Shown here in pieces: positions 1 to 11,397 of a DNA stretch of 64,000 nucleotides. Position numbers and translations under genes: made by a program. Under the pieces are notes generated by a model that saw only the letters and a program-made list of their open reading frames with translations, searched no databases and was not told the DNA's origin. The stretch covers positions 6,372,839 to 6,436,838 of the forward strand of contig NC_018395.1 in assembly GCF_000208865.1 (NCBI RefSeq), read 5' to 3'. The stretch's first letter is position 1. Each line of letters opens with the position of its first letter. The stretch comes from Neospora caninum Liverpool (lineage: Eukaryota > Apicomplexa > Conoidasida > Eucoccidiorida > Sarcocystidae).

Positions 1-1923
1 CAGCTGCAGGATGTAGCGCGCGGCGAGGTTCTCTGTCAGCACGCCTCCGTGCATGAGAAGTTCCCAGAGTTCACCGTTTCTGAGACAGACGGCAGGCGGA
101 GAGAGCGCCTTTCCATTACGTCTACTTTTTCACTTTAGAAAACGCCCTCCGAGCACACGCCTTTCCTCACGCCTCGCCATCTCCAAACGCTGCGGGACGC
201 AGGTGGAGACAGGGGCCGACAAAGAGCAGCCGAAGCCACGGGGCAACGCATCGTGTGTGTGTGTGCCTCACGACCAGCTGAGACTTCCAGAGAGCGCAAG
301 CCTGTCCATTTTCAAAGAAGCGAGAGGGAGTTAAGGCGACACGAACACGAACGTATTGCGAAGCCGCAGCAGCGACTTGGGCGGAAGAAGACCGAGACAG
401 CGGAGAGAGAGCGCAGCGAGAAGGAGACCTTCCTTTTTTTGACGGGGTTTTCCTGCAAGTGTGTGTGTGTGTGTGTCTGGCAGGCACGCGACAACGACGC
501 GACATCCCGGTTTTCGATTGGGACCGATCCCACAGGCATCGGAGTCGTTTTCTCTCGCCGTTCGTCCGAGAGATGAAGGCGAAACGGCGAGTGTATCACC
601 GCCGCGCCCTGCGATTTCTCTGTACAGGCGGCGAGGCGGCGGGGCAGCCGCGGAAGGCGACACAAGCAGCAAACCCCTCGTGGTGCATCTGCCTGTCACA
701 CTCACTCCGCTAGCTCGTAGACAATGCAAACGCGGAATTCGTCTTTGAAGGTTGCGATCATTTTGATGACGTTCGGGTGTCCAGGCTCGTTGAGGCGAAG
801 CATGCAGTGCCGCTCCATGAGCACGTCCTGGATCTTGTTCAGTCGCATGACTTGTTTCTGAGAATCGAAGGCAACGCAGAGGAAAAGATCCCGGAGATGG
901 AGGAAGGCGCCTCCGAGAAAGACAACAGATAGAAAAGCGGCTCTCGCAGGAGAAGAAGAGAGCACGTGAAGGCCAACGGCACAGAGCCCAACTCGCCTCT
1001 TTCTCGCGCGGGGTGTAGAGCCTGCAGGAAGTGCCTTCTTGGCAGAGAGAGGAGAAACGATACGCAGAGAGAGGAGAAACGATAGGCAGAAAGAGGAGAA
1101 GACGGCTCGGCGGTGCGTCTTTTCTCCGCTCTCCTGGCGGTAAAGAGAGACGCGCGAGTTTAACAGAAGACATGCATCCACTGGGAATAGAGAGAGAGCA
1201 TGCAAGGCGCGTTCTGGGGTGCCGCGTCTCCTCGTGCTGTTCTTGATCCGCTCACTCGGTCAAACACTTTGAGGGCGTAGGCCTGGCCGGCAGGGTCGTC
1301 GACGAGCGTCGCCTCGAAGACCTCGCAGAAATTTCCGCGGCCCAAGAAGCGCTCCAGGGAAAAGTGGTCAAAGGTGAACTGACAAAAACAAGAAAGAACG
1401 GAGGCAAAGATGGAGACAGAGGGGACAGAAAAAGAGAAAGGTGCCACAGGCAAGAAGGTCCGCGGGAAGCACAGCGGGAGCTCGCAAATGAAGTGTGTCC
1501 TGCACACGCGCGAGGGCTCCTCTGAAAAAAGAAGAGAGGACAGGGAGAGTCTGACATCAGCAGGGGGAAAGAGCGGACAGAAAGGAAGCGAGGAGAGAAA
1601 GACGAAGGCAGGGAAGAGAACAGAGAACGCGGCGAGAGAGCGAAGGAAGGCCGCCACAACGGGGAAGACGGTAAACAGGGGAAATGAGAACAAGGCGAAC
1701 AAGATGAGCAAGAAGAAAACAAGGAGAAGAAGAACTACGAAACGAGAATGTAGAGAAGGCAGATGGGCAGAGAGAGACAAGAGACACAAAAGCGGCGAGA
1801 AGTTGAATGTGTGGTTTTTCTCCAGTAACGTACTTTTCCATCTTCTTTGAGAGGAGGAGGAGTCTTTGCCACAGAGAGCCGTGAGCGGCGGGAAGAAGAG
1901 GACTCGAGGAACCCTGCCTTCAT
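1..1923 (-). CDS. PDK1-like AGC protein kinase, N-terminal half (truncated by window edge)
   Basis: Four minus-strand exons read 1834..1923, 1256..1378, 706..857 and 1..79 (phases 0, 0, 2) and give 148 residues ending exactly at base 1. The start ATG at 1921-1923 gives a short 30-residue N-terminus, then the kinase domain opens with FSLERFLGRGNFCEV, a complete glycine loop. The VAIK lysine is in YALKVF, the alpha-C glutamate is probably the one in VLMERHCM, and the hinge YELAENGELWELL resembles the PDK1 hinge more than other AGC kinases. The catalytic loop, DFG motif, activation loop and any PH domain lie beyond the left edge. Donors GTACGT, GTGAGC and GTGAGT and acceptors tttgtcag, gattctcag and gtctcag support the joins. 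By family, a Ser/Thr kinase that phosphorylates other AGC kinases. It could be the orthologue of the Toxoplasma PDK1-like kinase SPARK, but that is inference. A 17-codon upstream ORF (2210..2263, minus) lies in the presumed leader. Confidence 0.85.
1041..1099. repeat. 22-bp tandem repeat in kinase intron
   Basis: About 2.7 copies of a purine-rich 22-base unit (ggcagagagaggagaaacga plus ta) lie inside the intron between the second and third coding exons of the PDK1-like kinase. No coding role. Confidence 0.7.
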
Positions 1924-3132
1924 CGCGAAAAAGGGAAGTCGCGAAAAGGCAGAGTTTCTGGAAGGGAAATGTGCAGGACGGAGATTTACCGGAGAGGGGA
2001 AAGACTGGGAAGAACACACCGGAAGAAAAGACAAGCGAGGCAGTCCGAGAGTCACCCCATTCTTCCAGAAGCGACGTCCACGAGAAAGAGAAAGCGGCGC
2101 GAGAGGCAAAGAGAGACACAGAGACAGGGTGTACGGGCGTCGTCTTGACTGTTGATATCTCGGTGTGTGTATTTGCTCGCGATCTCCGCAGGAGACGCAA
2201 GGCGGCGCTTTAGTTGTTTGAAGCTGTCGAAGAAACGGAGCAGTCTGAGCGTGACGACGGCATGACGACAGATGTGCGAGGTCGCGTCGCCGAGCCGACG
2301 CGCGGTCGTCCTGCGACAGCGCAGGGGACTCCTAGGGGAAATTTGCACGCAAGAAGACGCCGTGTGGATTGATGAGAGAAAGAGGGGGAAAAGAGACAGA
2401 GAAGAAAGGCGAATGGTGCCTCGTCCACTGATGCTCTTGTTCTGTCTAGCAGTGTGCGTGTGTCGTCGGAGAAATCCCTTCTTCTGCGCAAAGAAGTGCT
2501 CGCCGGGAAAGATCGCAAGACAGCGGATGGCGGGAGACGGAAGACAAAACAGAACCCAGCATCCTTTTGTCAAGAAAGGTCCAGAAAAACGTTTCCAAAA
2601 ATACAGGGAAAGAGACCCGCTCTCGTTCCCTCACGACTCCCCCCTGCTTCCTCGTGACGCCGTTGGGCGCGCTGGCATATAGATGCCTGAAGGGTAGCTA
2701 GGGCGGGGTAAGACATCTTCCAGAACGCCTCAAGCACCCAGACAGGGTCAGAGAAGAAAGGAAATCTCCAAGCGGTCGGCCGGAAAGCGAAAATAGACAA
2801 ATCTGAGCCGCACGAACAGCGTTTGCCTAATTCAACCGTCAACCGCCACCAAAGGCATAGATCTGCTGGGGGACCCGGTGTCCACGCACCTCAGCGAGAG
2901 GACAACGAGAATCTGTCCCACGCCTCCCACTTCTTGACATACACGCACACGTGTGCGTTTCACACATCTCTAGAATATCTATGCAGGCACCACGAGATAT
3001 CTGTCGGCAAATGCTCTTACGTCTATATGGACGCTCTATGAATTGCATTTGCATAGAACACACACCATCTATATGTATAGTTACGAGTATAATCGTCATC
3101 CATCTGGATACACGTATGTGAATAGATGTGTG

Positions 3133-3161
3133 TTATATATATATATGTGGTACATATATGT
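3133..3161. repeat. AT microsatellite
   Basis: A run of TA dinucleotides with short interruptions in the divergent spacer. It is typical of intergenic sequence in this group; no further function is visible. Confidence 0.8.
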
Positions 3162-3223
3162 ATTAGTAGAGCGAGAGCACCCAGACGTATGTCTGTATCT
3201 GTCGACGTCAATGTTTAGAGTTG

Positions 3224-5095
3224 TGCATGCTCACTTTGTGTCGCTTTTGCGAGATTCTCTGTCGTTCGATGGAAGGTGCTTTATTCAGTTTCACGCCACC
3301 ATCAGCCCAGTGACAGAAGGGAAGACAGCCGGTTCGTCAGATCGGAGGAGTCGGTCAGCGTTGTAGGGACGCGAATGTCTCAGTTTATTCGTGTGAGTTT
3401 TTTCACAGTTCTGGATCGTAGATCATCTGTGTGTTGTGTACGGTGAATCTGTTTGAACTCCCGGGACGGGAGGCGGTCCGAGAATCGTTTCCACTTGAAT
3501 GCGCAGTGTGTGTGGAGCGCCGACTGAAGTCTGAAGTGCATTCAGCCTGCCGATGTCTCTCGCGGGTACGGATCGGCCGTTTGAGTCTTCGTCTCCGTAG
3601 CACCGAGAGGCCTGGTGGCAGGCGATTTCATTCCGATTTTCTTTCGGGTCAGAAAAAGGCGTGAGGTCCCCGCTGCCTGGTGGAGGAAGCCTCTGAACGA
3701 AACTCCCAACACAACCCTTCCTCGGCTTCCTCGGAGGTGCGCACACAAACCACACCCCTTTCGGGGGACTTGGGAAACCATGGAGTCAAGAAAGAAGAAG
3801 TGATGCGCTCGGCCAGTTGCACGAGAGGGGGTCGTGGGACGGGTTCTGTGTCGCATTCAGACTGTGTTTTGCGCCGGGACACGGGGCACAGCGAGGTGTA
3901 GCGCATCCTGTGTTTCCAGTGAAGATCAAAACCGCGTTCCCCGGCCTGTAACATTGAGAAGCAGATGCACAGCCAGTCGTTTCTCTGCGCGGTGCGTCGA
4001 CTCGCTGTACATGCCTGGAGGCTTTCGTAGCAACGCTCGGCGATCGAAAACTCTGCACGAATGAAGAAACGAACGCCACTGGAGATCGCTCTCTGGTGGG
4101 AGTCGGACACCTGTCAGAAGGAGTTTCGAGTTTCGTTGGACGCGGTTTTGAGAGCTGCGCGGAGCCCTTTCGCTTCTTCAAGGTCGCGGGTGTCAGTCGC
4201 CAGGTTACCAGCTTTCCAGGGAGAGAGGGGGGGTTGGCGAGTTCTTCCTCCACTACGGCCAAGCACCCGCAAGGACGCGATCGAACGCTCCCTCCCTGTT
4301 TTCCGACTGGGCCTTTTATTACCTCATTTCTCGTTTCCTTTGCATGCGTGCACACTTCGAATCCCCATGCGTGCCGGGCAATGAAACGGGAAAGCGGCTC
4401 ACGCGAGTGCGCGACGGCCTGTGAACTCCCGAGATCCGCGGATAGAGAATCGAGCAAACGCGGCGACTCTGTGAACGATAAGCGGTGCGGAGGTTCGAAA
4501 GACCAAAGAGGAACTCGTCGAACAAACTCGACAAACTCCCAATACTGACACACTGTCCATCTGCATTGCCGTTTATATATACGTGCACATATACATGTAT
4601 ATATATATATATACATATATATGTGTTCAACTACCATTTTTGTGTATAAAACCTATGTATGAATATACGATAATACATATGTCTGTATCAGTCTACTTGT
4701 GTATATTTATCTATAGCTGCGGATGCTTAAAATTTTGTGTGGCGTGCAGCTGGAGAGAGCCCCCGGCGGTGACGTTTGGCGGCGGGACGAGCCGCGAGAC
4801 AAAGCGGCGAACACGTGCCAAGTTTTTCGCTTTCGACTCGACCTCTCTCAAAAAAAGTGTCGCCGTGGGACCGTTCGTGGACGCGAAAAGAATCGGGTTC
4901 TCCCAGTCACGGATCACCCTGTCGTCGATGGCGTCGCAATCTCTCCTTTCGGGGGGAAAGACGAATCGCGTGGTCCTCTATCCCCTCGTTTTCGTGGCAG
5001 TCCGTTGTCTACGAGAACCCTGCGACGCGCGGGCGCACGCGCACCGGTTTGCGGGGTGTTGTCTGAACTTCCGGAAAACTGAAACGTGTGCATGC
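3224..5095. promoter_or_regulatory. Three dispersed TGCATGC motifs
   Basis: Exact TGCATGC heptamers occur at 3224-3230, 4341-4347 and 5089-5095 in the divergent spacer. In Toxoplasma and Plasmodium this palindrome-based word is a known over-represented promoter element bound by ApiAP2-type factors. Whether these copies act, and on which flanking gene, cannot be seen from sequence. Confidence 0.4.
4584..4623. repeat. TA-rich microsatellite
   Basis: TATATA runs broken by ACGTGCACA and ACATG. Intergenic, upstream of the minisatellite cluster at 5.1 kb. Confidence 0.8.
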
Positions 5096-5140
5096 CGTCC
5101 TGGTCCTCACGGTACGCTGACTGGGGTGGACAGGGGAGAC

Positions 5141-5307
5141 AGAGACAAGGACAGCGGGGCATTAAACGGACGAAGCGCGACTCCGAGGGACAGAGACACG
5201 GACAGCGAGGCATCCGACGGACGAAGCGCGGCTGCGAGGCGCGAGAGACACAGGCTGCGAGGCGCGAGAGACACAGGCGGCGAGGCGCGAGAGACACAGG
5301 CTGCGAG
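5141..5307. repeat. Compound minisatellite (51-bp and 23-bp units)
   Basis: Two imperfect copies of a 51-base unit beginning agagacaAgg/agagacaCgg (starts 5141 and 5192) run straight into three 23-base copies (5231, 5254 and 5277) of gctgcgaggcgcgagagaca plus cag and a partial fourth copy. The third 23-mer differs by one base (T to G). The short unit looks derived from the 3' end of the 51-base unit, so expansion seems to have happened in two steps. Confidence 0.85.
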
Positions 5308-7825
5308 AGCGACTCTTGGGGGACGCGTTCGCAGAGGGCGTTCTTATATGCGAGGAAAGCAGGGTGTGTCCCCGCGCGTGCTGCCACTGCGAACCTGTGG
5401 AGTGGGAAGGATTTTCGCCGCTCGCGCGCGCGCTTGCGCTTAGGGTCATGTGGTCTCTCAGGGGACGTGAGCACATGCAGCTCGTGGCGGCTGAGACGTG
5501 AAACGCTGCGCGAGAGAAATAGAGAATCTCTGCGCACCCTCTCTATCCGGAGCGACCGCGCGTAGAGCGCGGGATTTTTTACCGTGTCCTTTAGCAGGGT
5601 GTGTCACTTGTGTCGAGGAATCGCGCGTAGAGGCCAGTTGCCTTTTGTTTTTTCTCCTGGGTTGTTCTCGAACCCTGAAACAGGAAGACGCGTGGCCGAT
5701 TTCCACGAGACGGGACTCTCTCACATCGCCCGGCGACTGCAGAGCACGCCCGCCGCCCATTCATGCCCTCTGTGCCACGTCCAATCTGGCAGATCTACGC
5801 CCGCGCCCCACCTGAAAAATTCGTCCAACACGCACCTTCCCTCGCCTGGCCAGAGAGTCACGACCTTCGCAAACAGGTAAACCGAAGAGAGAGAGAGACG
5901 ATTCTCGCCCTTTCGCCTCTCTGCCACTCCCGGCCACGCGCGCGCGCGCGCCGTTTCCCTCTGAGGCGCGTTTTTGGCTGTCGCTCTCCCGTCTCGTATT
6001 TAGGTGTATATACACCTCGACCCTCGCAGCCACGCCTCGCGTTTCACGTCGATCAGATCTGTGCGCGGTGCTCGTTTTTTCTCGCCCTGTCTCCGCTCCT
6101 CGCGGCCCCGCCGCAAGTTCTCGGCTGTCTTCGACACACCGTGCCTGGGGTGTCTCTCGCGGCGGCGCCCGCAGGAAACTCTCGGCGCGGTCTCGCCTCG
6201 GTCTCTCCCTTTCTCTTCTCACCACGCGGAAACTTCCCTGAAATTTCGCCGCCCTGGCGCGCGCCTCCGCTCCGCGCTGCCTGAGCCGCTCGCCGCTCCG
6301 AGAAACTCGCCACTGCCAACCAGGCACCGGGCCCCCGCACGCTGTGTCCTTTCCGTTTTTTCCTTGTCTCCGGCGCGGAATCGCTTCGCGCCGCCTCGGG
6401 AGACAGTTTGGAACGGATGGTTCGCGGTAACGGGGGAACCCCGTGGACGCACGAGACCGCAGCTAGCCTCTCCTGGGGAGTCGCCTCTCAAACACAAGAG
6501 AGACAGCATGACCGGCCGGCTCTCGCCCCGTTTTTCGCAACCTAGCCGGTTGCTCGTCTGCACAGACGGAGTCTCCCGCTGACTCTGGGCTTTGGTGCAG
6601 TTTTGGGGGCGAGCACGCCGGCTCTCTTCGTCTCTGGCGACGACCTCTCTCGGGTCTAGCTGCCTGGATGCCTCGCCGCCTCTCGCGCGTGTAAAGCTCT
6701 TGGATGCCTCGAGCGTCACTCTCGTGTCTCTCAGAGAGTGCAGCAATCTCCAACACCCACGCACCCCACTACTCCCCGTCTTGCACAGTCGCCGGTGTGA
6801 TTCCACAAAGTTTCGTTCTCTGAATCCAGTTCGTCGGGTCGTCTCCACTCGCGCTTTCGGGGTAGCATGCGGCCTTCTCCCGGCGCTTGTCCCGTCTCTC
6901 CCTACCCCACGCTGACGGAGGACAGAACGAATGACAGGAAGCCGGAACTGCGTGCGCGTTCTTCCATGCTTCTTGTGTCTGTGTTTGTGGCGGCAAGGGA
7001 GGCGAGAGCTGTGGTGAACAGGAGAGAGAGTTGAGGCGCGAGCAGTCGAGTTCTCTCGACGGGGGAGACCCCGAGAGAAAGGCGTGATATCTCTGCGGGT
7101 GTGCGTCTCCGAGGCGCAGCGTGGTTCACTCCCGCCAGCACACTTGGGCGGATTCTTGTCGCGATGTAGCTTCGGTTTTGCGGAGATCTGTTTTGCGATG
7201 CTTCCGCAACGTTTCCACAGTCGCCTTCTTGTGACGACTTGGGGCGCGACATCCGACTCTTTCCCGTGTTCTCTGCCTCACAAACGCGTCGCGTCTTTCC
7301 CCGCCCTCTTTTATCTGTCTTTCCATCTCTCTCTTGTCGTTTCGCTCTCCTTTCTCCCCCTTTCGTCTCTGTCGAGAGATGCCACTCTTGGTGGGGGTTT
7401 CTCTTTCGTCTCTCTTCATGCCAGCCCTCTGTGTAGTGTGTAGTCACTTCCGCCCACCTCCGCTCGGTGCTTCTCGGGCATTCTTCACCCTCTGTTTTCG
7501 CCCTTCGCTTCTGTCGCCAGCGAAAAAAACGTGATCTCTTTGTAAATAGGGGACGGGGCGTGCGAGGCTCTCTCAGTCCCTCTTTGTACATCGATCTCAC
7601 TGCATGTCGAAATGTGTGTGTTCGACTGTGAAAGCTTCAGATGTGCAAGGTTCTGTCTTGTCTCTCTCTTCGCTGCGTCATGTTGATGCAGAGGCGCTTC
7701 TCCGATTCCCTCGGCCCCCTCCACAGGACCGGGTTCCGGTCGTCGTTCGTCGGGTGAGTCACACAGTCCGACTCAGCCGAGGGAATCGACCCTTTCAGGT
7801 CAAAACACGAACCCAGACACTACAA

Positions 7826-7912
7826 CATATCTAATATATAGAAACAGATGCATATATATGCTCCATATATATAGATATATATGCTGCTTATATCTATATC
7901 TGTAGATGTATG
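7826..7912. repeat. TA-rich, partly self-complementary tract
   Basis: Several TATATA/ATATCT blocks (for example catatatatgctccatatat) that can pair with each other lie about 0.7 kb upstream of the CELF-like start codon. Microsatellite-like. A stem could form in RNA if this is transcribed leader. Confidence 0.6.
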
Positions 7913-7949
7913 TGGACGCCGTATGCGGGATCGTGTATGTTGCTCTGAA

Positions 7950-7974
7950 GCATGCAAGATTGATGACGCATGCA
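7950..7974. promoter_or_regulatory. Paired GCATGCA motifs upstream of the CELF-like gene
   Basis: GCATGCA (reverse complement of TGCATGC) occurs at 7950-7956 and again at 7968-7974, 18 bases apart start to start and about 0.64 kb before the ATG at 8606. Two copies this close are the best candidate cis-element seen for this gene. Binding is inferred only from the known motif. Confidence 0.4.
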
Positions 7975-8605
7975 GGGTGGCGATTGGGAGAGGGCGAAGG
8001 CAACTGGAGGGAAGTGACAAGGAGGCGTATACATTCTGGCGGTTTTCAAAGGGCGACGAGTGTGCGCCACGTCGAGTTGTTTCCTGGAAAAGGCAGCCGA
8101 GCGTGTGTGATGAGTGGAACGGGCGTTTCTCGAGTGCACGCCTTCTTCCGCGTCGAAGCCAGACGCTTATCGCGTCAGCTGGCCTCCGAGGCATCCTGGA
8201 ATCCCTGGAACGAGCAGTCGTCGAGACGTTTGTTAAACACATCGTGTCATCCGGTGTTTTTCCGGCCTACTCGCTATCGCCCTTTTCGTTCGAAGGCAGT
8301 CGGCGGGAAGGACGTTTGCTTCCGCGTCGCTGTGTGCATGTCCTCCTCTGAGCGTGCGGCCCTCGATGCGCGCGTGTCTGTTGCGCAGGGTCGCGCCCTC
8401 GGGTTTGAAAAGTGCCGCGACTCGCCCTCGCCCCTGAGTCAGTCTCTCTCTCCTTTTCTCAGGTTTCTCTCCTCGCGGTCTCTCACGGTCGCGCCCCGAT
8501 CTCGTCGCCTCTCTCTCGTGTCTTTCGTCTCTTCCGCCCTTCTTTTCGGGCCCAGGGCGACAGACTGCGGCAGTCCACCGCCCTCTTTTTTGCGTCGTCG
8601 CGAGC

Positions 8606-11397
8606 ATGGAGAACGAGAACGGCAGCGCCGGCGTCGGGACGCCAACGGCCTCTGCGGTCGCCGCCCTCGCCAAGGCCAAGGGCGCGGGGCTCGCGTCTCC
8701 GCTGCTCGGGGGCCCGCTCGACGGCGCACAGGTCTCCGCGCTCGCGGGAAAGGAGACAGTTCCGGCGTGTGCGGCACACACGCCATCCGGCTCACCGGCC
8801 CAGAAACCGGGGACGGTGAGCCCCGCGACCAGTCCCGTCTTGGCGGGGAGTGCCGCGACGCCCGCGGCGAAGGGAGACAGAGGCGTCTCCCCGCAGACCC
8901 TCGCGGCCAACGCGCTCGGCGGGGCGTGCCCGAACGCAGCGAGTCTGGCGCCGCTCACGCAGCCGCTGCCCCACAACGCGCCGCCGGTGGAAATCAAATT
9001 GTTTGTGGGCCGCGTGCCGCAGACTGTGGACGAAGACGCCCTGAGGCCGATCTTTGAAGGGTTCGGAGACGTCCGCGAAGTGTTTGTCATTCGCGACAAA
9101 AACACACTCAAACACAAAAACAGCGCCTTCGTCAAAATGGGTACGCACAAGAGGGGAGTATAGGAAAGCGAGGAAGAAAGAGGAACACGAGAAGGCAAGC
9201 GAAGAAGAGAGGAGTGATCACGAGGAGCTGTCACCGAGCTCCGATGATAGTCCAAGATTGTGGAGAAGTTTACTGGACTGTTTGCGGACTCGTACCCGGC
9301 GCGACTGAGGGCGAGTACACGATGCCCGCCTTTTCTTTTGTTTTCGCGATCCTAGCGAGGCTTGTTTCGCGTCCGTGCACGGTCTCCTCTCTGTGTCGAC
9401 GTTGCTTTGTTCGAAACAGCCTCGTGGTAACTTCCTCCGGCTCGCTCTCGGGACGGGCTGTTTTTTCGGGTTTCTTCATGCGCCCCGTCCCCACGCTTCG
9501 CGCCTGTGTCTGGTCTCCGGCGTTTGCGTCCGCAGCTTCCCTGGCAGCGGCTGATGCATGCATTCGAGCGCTCCACAGCAACAGAATCCTCGACGCGGCT
9601 CTGGGCCCTATCATTGTGAAGTACGCCACCGGCGAGGCCGAGCGTCTGGGCATGCACAGCCTCGGAATGGGCGGCGAAGGCGGCGGCGTGGACCAGGCGA
9701 AGCTGTTTGTAGGGAGCATCCCGCGGACGATGAGCGAGGACGAGTTGCGGGTCTTCTTTCAGACCTACGGCACCGTCGAGGAAGTCTTTGTGATGAAGGA
9801 CAGCGCGACGGGCACCGGGAAGGGCTGTGCGTTCGTTAAGTTCAAGTACAAGGAAGAGGGGCTCCACGCCATGCGCAATTTAAATGGAAAGCACATCTTC
9901 GAGGGGTGCACGCGGCCCGTCGAAGTCCGTTTTGCCGAGAGCAAGTCTCAACGCCAGCAGCAGATGGCTGGTCAACACAGTAAGCGGCCGCGAAGCGAAA
10001 AGGAATTTTGAAGCGCGTAGGGCGACCGCGCAGCAAACGCACAACGTCACAGAGACTCGATTGTTCGGTTCCGTGTATCCGGGTGTTTCGAGCAAGCCCG
10101 CGACGTTCCCGGCGGCGTCGCAAACGCACTCTCTCACACGGTTCAGTTTCCTGTGTTTCTCGTGTTCTCTGCGCACCGTTCCGAGTCTCTCCCGCGCGTC
10201 CTGCATGCGTGTGGCGTGGGTCGTCAGCTGTCCGTGGCTGTGCGCGTTGCTTCCTCTCGACGGCCTCTGCGTCGCTGCGTTCCCTCAAGAAATCCTGCGT
10301 GGCATTGCAAGCGCTTTCCGTCTTGTGTGTCGACCGCAGATCTCGGAGGCCTCGGGGGCTGGGGCGGCGGGGGCGTGATGACGCAGGCGGGGCTCTCTGG
10401 AATGAGTCGGAGCGCGTCCACGTTGGCGGGGAGCAACGCGAATCCGCGGCAAGCTGGTCAGTGGAAAGAGTACTTCGCCCCGGACGGGCGCCCGTACTAC
10501 CACAACGAGTACACGAATGTGACGACTTGGGAGCGGCCGCCGGAGTTCGATCATCTGCCGCTGGCGAGTCTGGCTCTGGGCGGGAACCAGGCGTCGATGT
10601 TCTCCGGCGGTGTCGGTTTGCACCACGGCTCGGTGAACAGCGGGATTGGCGGCTCGGAGACTGCGGGGCCTCCGGGGGCGAACGTGTTTGTGTTTCACAT
10701 TCCGAACGAGTGGACCAAGGCGGACTTGATTCAGACTTTCTCCGGCTTCGGGAACATCGTCTCGTGCCACATTGCAGTCGACAAGGTCAGTCATCGGAAC
10801 CGCGGCTTTGCGTTCGTGAGCTACGACAACGTCCAGAGTGCGGCGAATGCAGTGAACCACATGAACGGCTGCCTCGCGGCCAACAAGCGGCTGAATGTGT
10901 CGATCAAAAAGGGCGAGGAGCACCACGTCCAGCACTTGCTGAACGTCCACGGTGCTCACGCCCAAGGCCACCACTTGGGCCCGAACCAGCACGGGAAGAG
11001 CCAGAGCGTCTCTGGCAGCGCGTCGGCCCACGGCATGCACCCCCACGGCGCGAGCGGTTCGCAGCAAGGCAGCGCGAACGCGTCTCTCTCCGGCTCTGGA
11101 GCCGTGGTCGGGCTCGGGAGTCCCCTGCAGCAGGCCGGCGGCCAGAGTGCGTCGGTATCCGCGCAGGGCGGTCAGGGCACCGGGAACGTCCACGCCTCGC
11201 TCTCCTCGCACCTGCAACTCGCCGCCGTCGGATCGCCCGCGAGCGGGATGATGAGCAACTCGCCGCAGATGGGCGGCGCAGGCCAGGCCTTCTCCGGGCA
11301 TGGAGCCCAACAGCAAACCTGGGGCGCCGGGGGGCCCGGGAGCGGGTACGGCCAGCAGGCGTACGGCGCGGCGGGGCAGAGATTCAACGCGTACTGA
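8606..11397 (+). CDS. CELF/Bruno-like RNA-binding protein with RRM-RRM-WW-RRM order
   Basis: Exons 8606..9140, 9536..9979 and 10340..11397 join in phase (1, 1) to 678 residues. Donors are GTACGC and GTAAGC; acceptors are gtccgcag and cgaccgcag. RRM1 starts near residue 129 ([20 protein letters not shown]), with its RNP1 split by intron 1. RRM2 starts near 232 ([23 protein letters not shown]1 GKGCAFVKF). A WW domain at about 365-397 has both tryptophans and the YYHN core ([19 protein letters not shown]). RRM3 starts near 441 ([11 protein letters not shown]) with RNP1 RGFAFVSY. The tail is Gly/Ser/Gln/His-rich and ends AGQRFNAY. The tandem RRM1-2 plus distal RRM3 is the CELF/Bruno layout, whose members control splicing, mRNA decay and translation; the WW domain would bind proline-rich partners. 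The N-terminal 128 residues are Ala/Pro/Ser-rich linker. Confidence 0.92.

Larger units (their letters stand above)
1924..8605. other. Divergent intergenic region between the PDK1-like kinase and the CELF-like gene
   Basis: No coding exon could be supported here. The left part (1924 to about 2700) is the presumed 5' leader of the minus-strand kinase. The middle (2700-5500) holds AT microsatellites and two minisatellites. The right part (about 5500-8600) is strongly pyrimidine-rich on the plus strand, which fits the long 5' leader or leader intron of the CELF-like gene. Many short ORFs on both strands lack consistent composition or splice context. Both flanking genes read outward, so their promoters must lie in this 6.7 kb. 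Confidence 0.7.

Noticed and set aside
1160..2200. 346-codon minus-strand ORF reading through the kinase gene
   Set aside because: It includes the kinase glycine-loop exon in frame, but the rest is intron read-through with Phe/Leu/Ser-rich content. The spliced model gives a proper kinase N-lobe.
7906..9057. 383-codon plus-strand ORF ending inside CELF exon 1
   Set aside because: Overlaps the supported CELF-like exon in another frame, and its upstream part lies in leader sequence.
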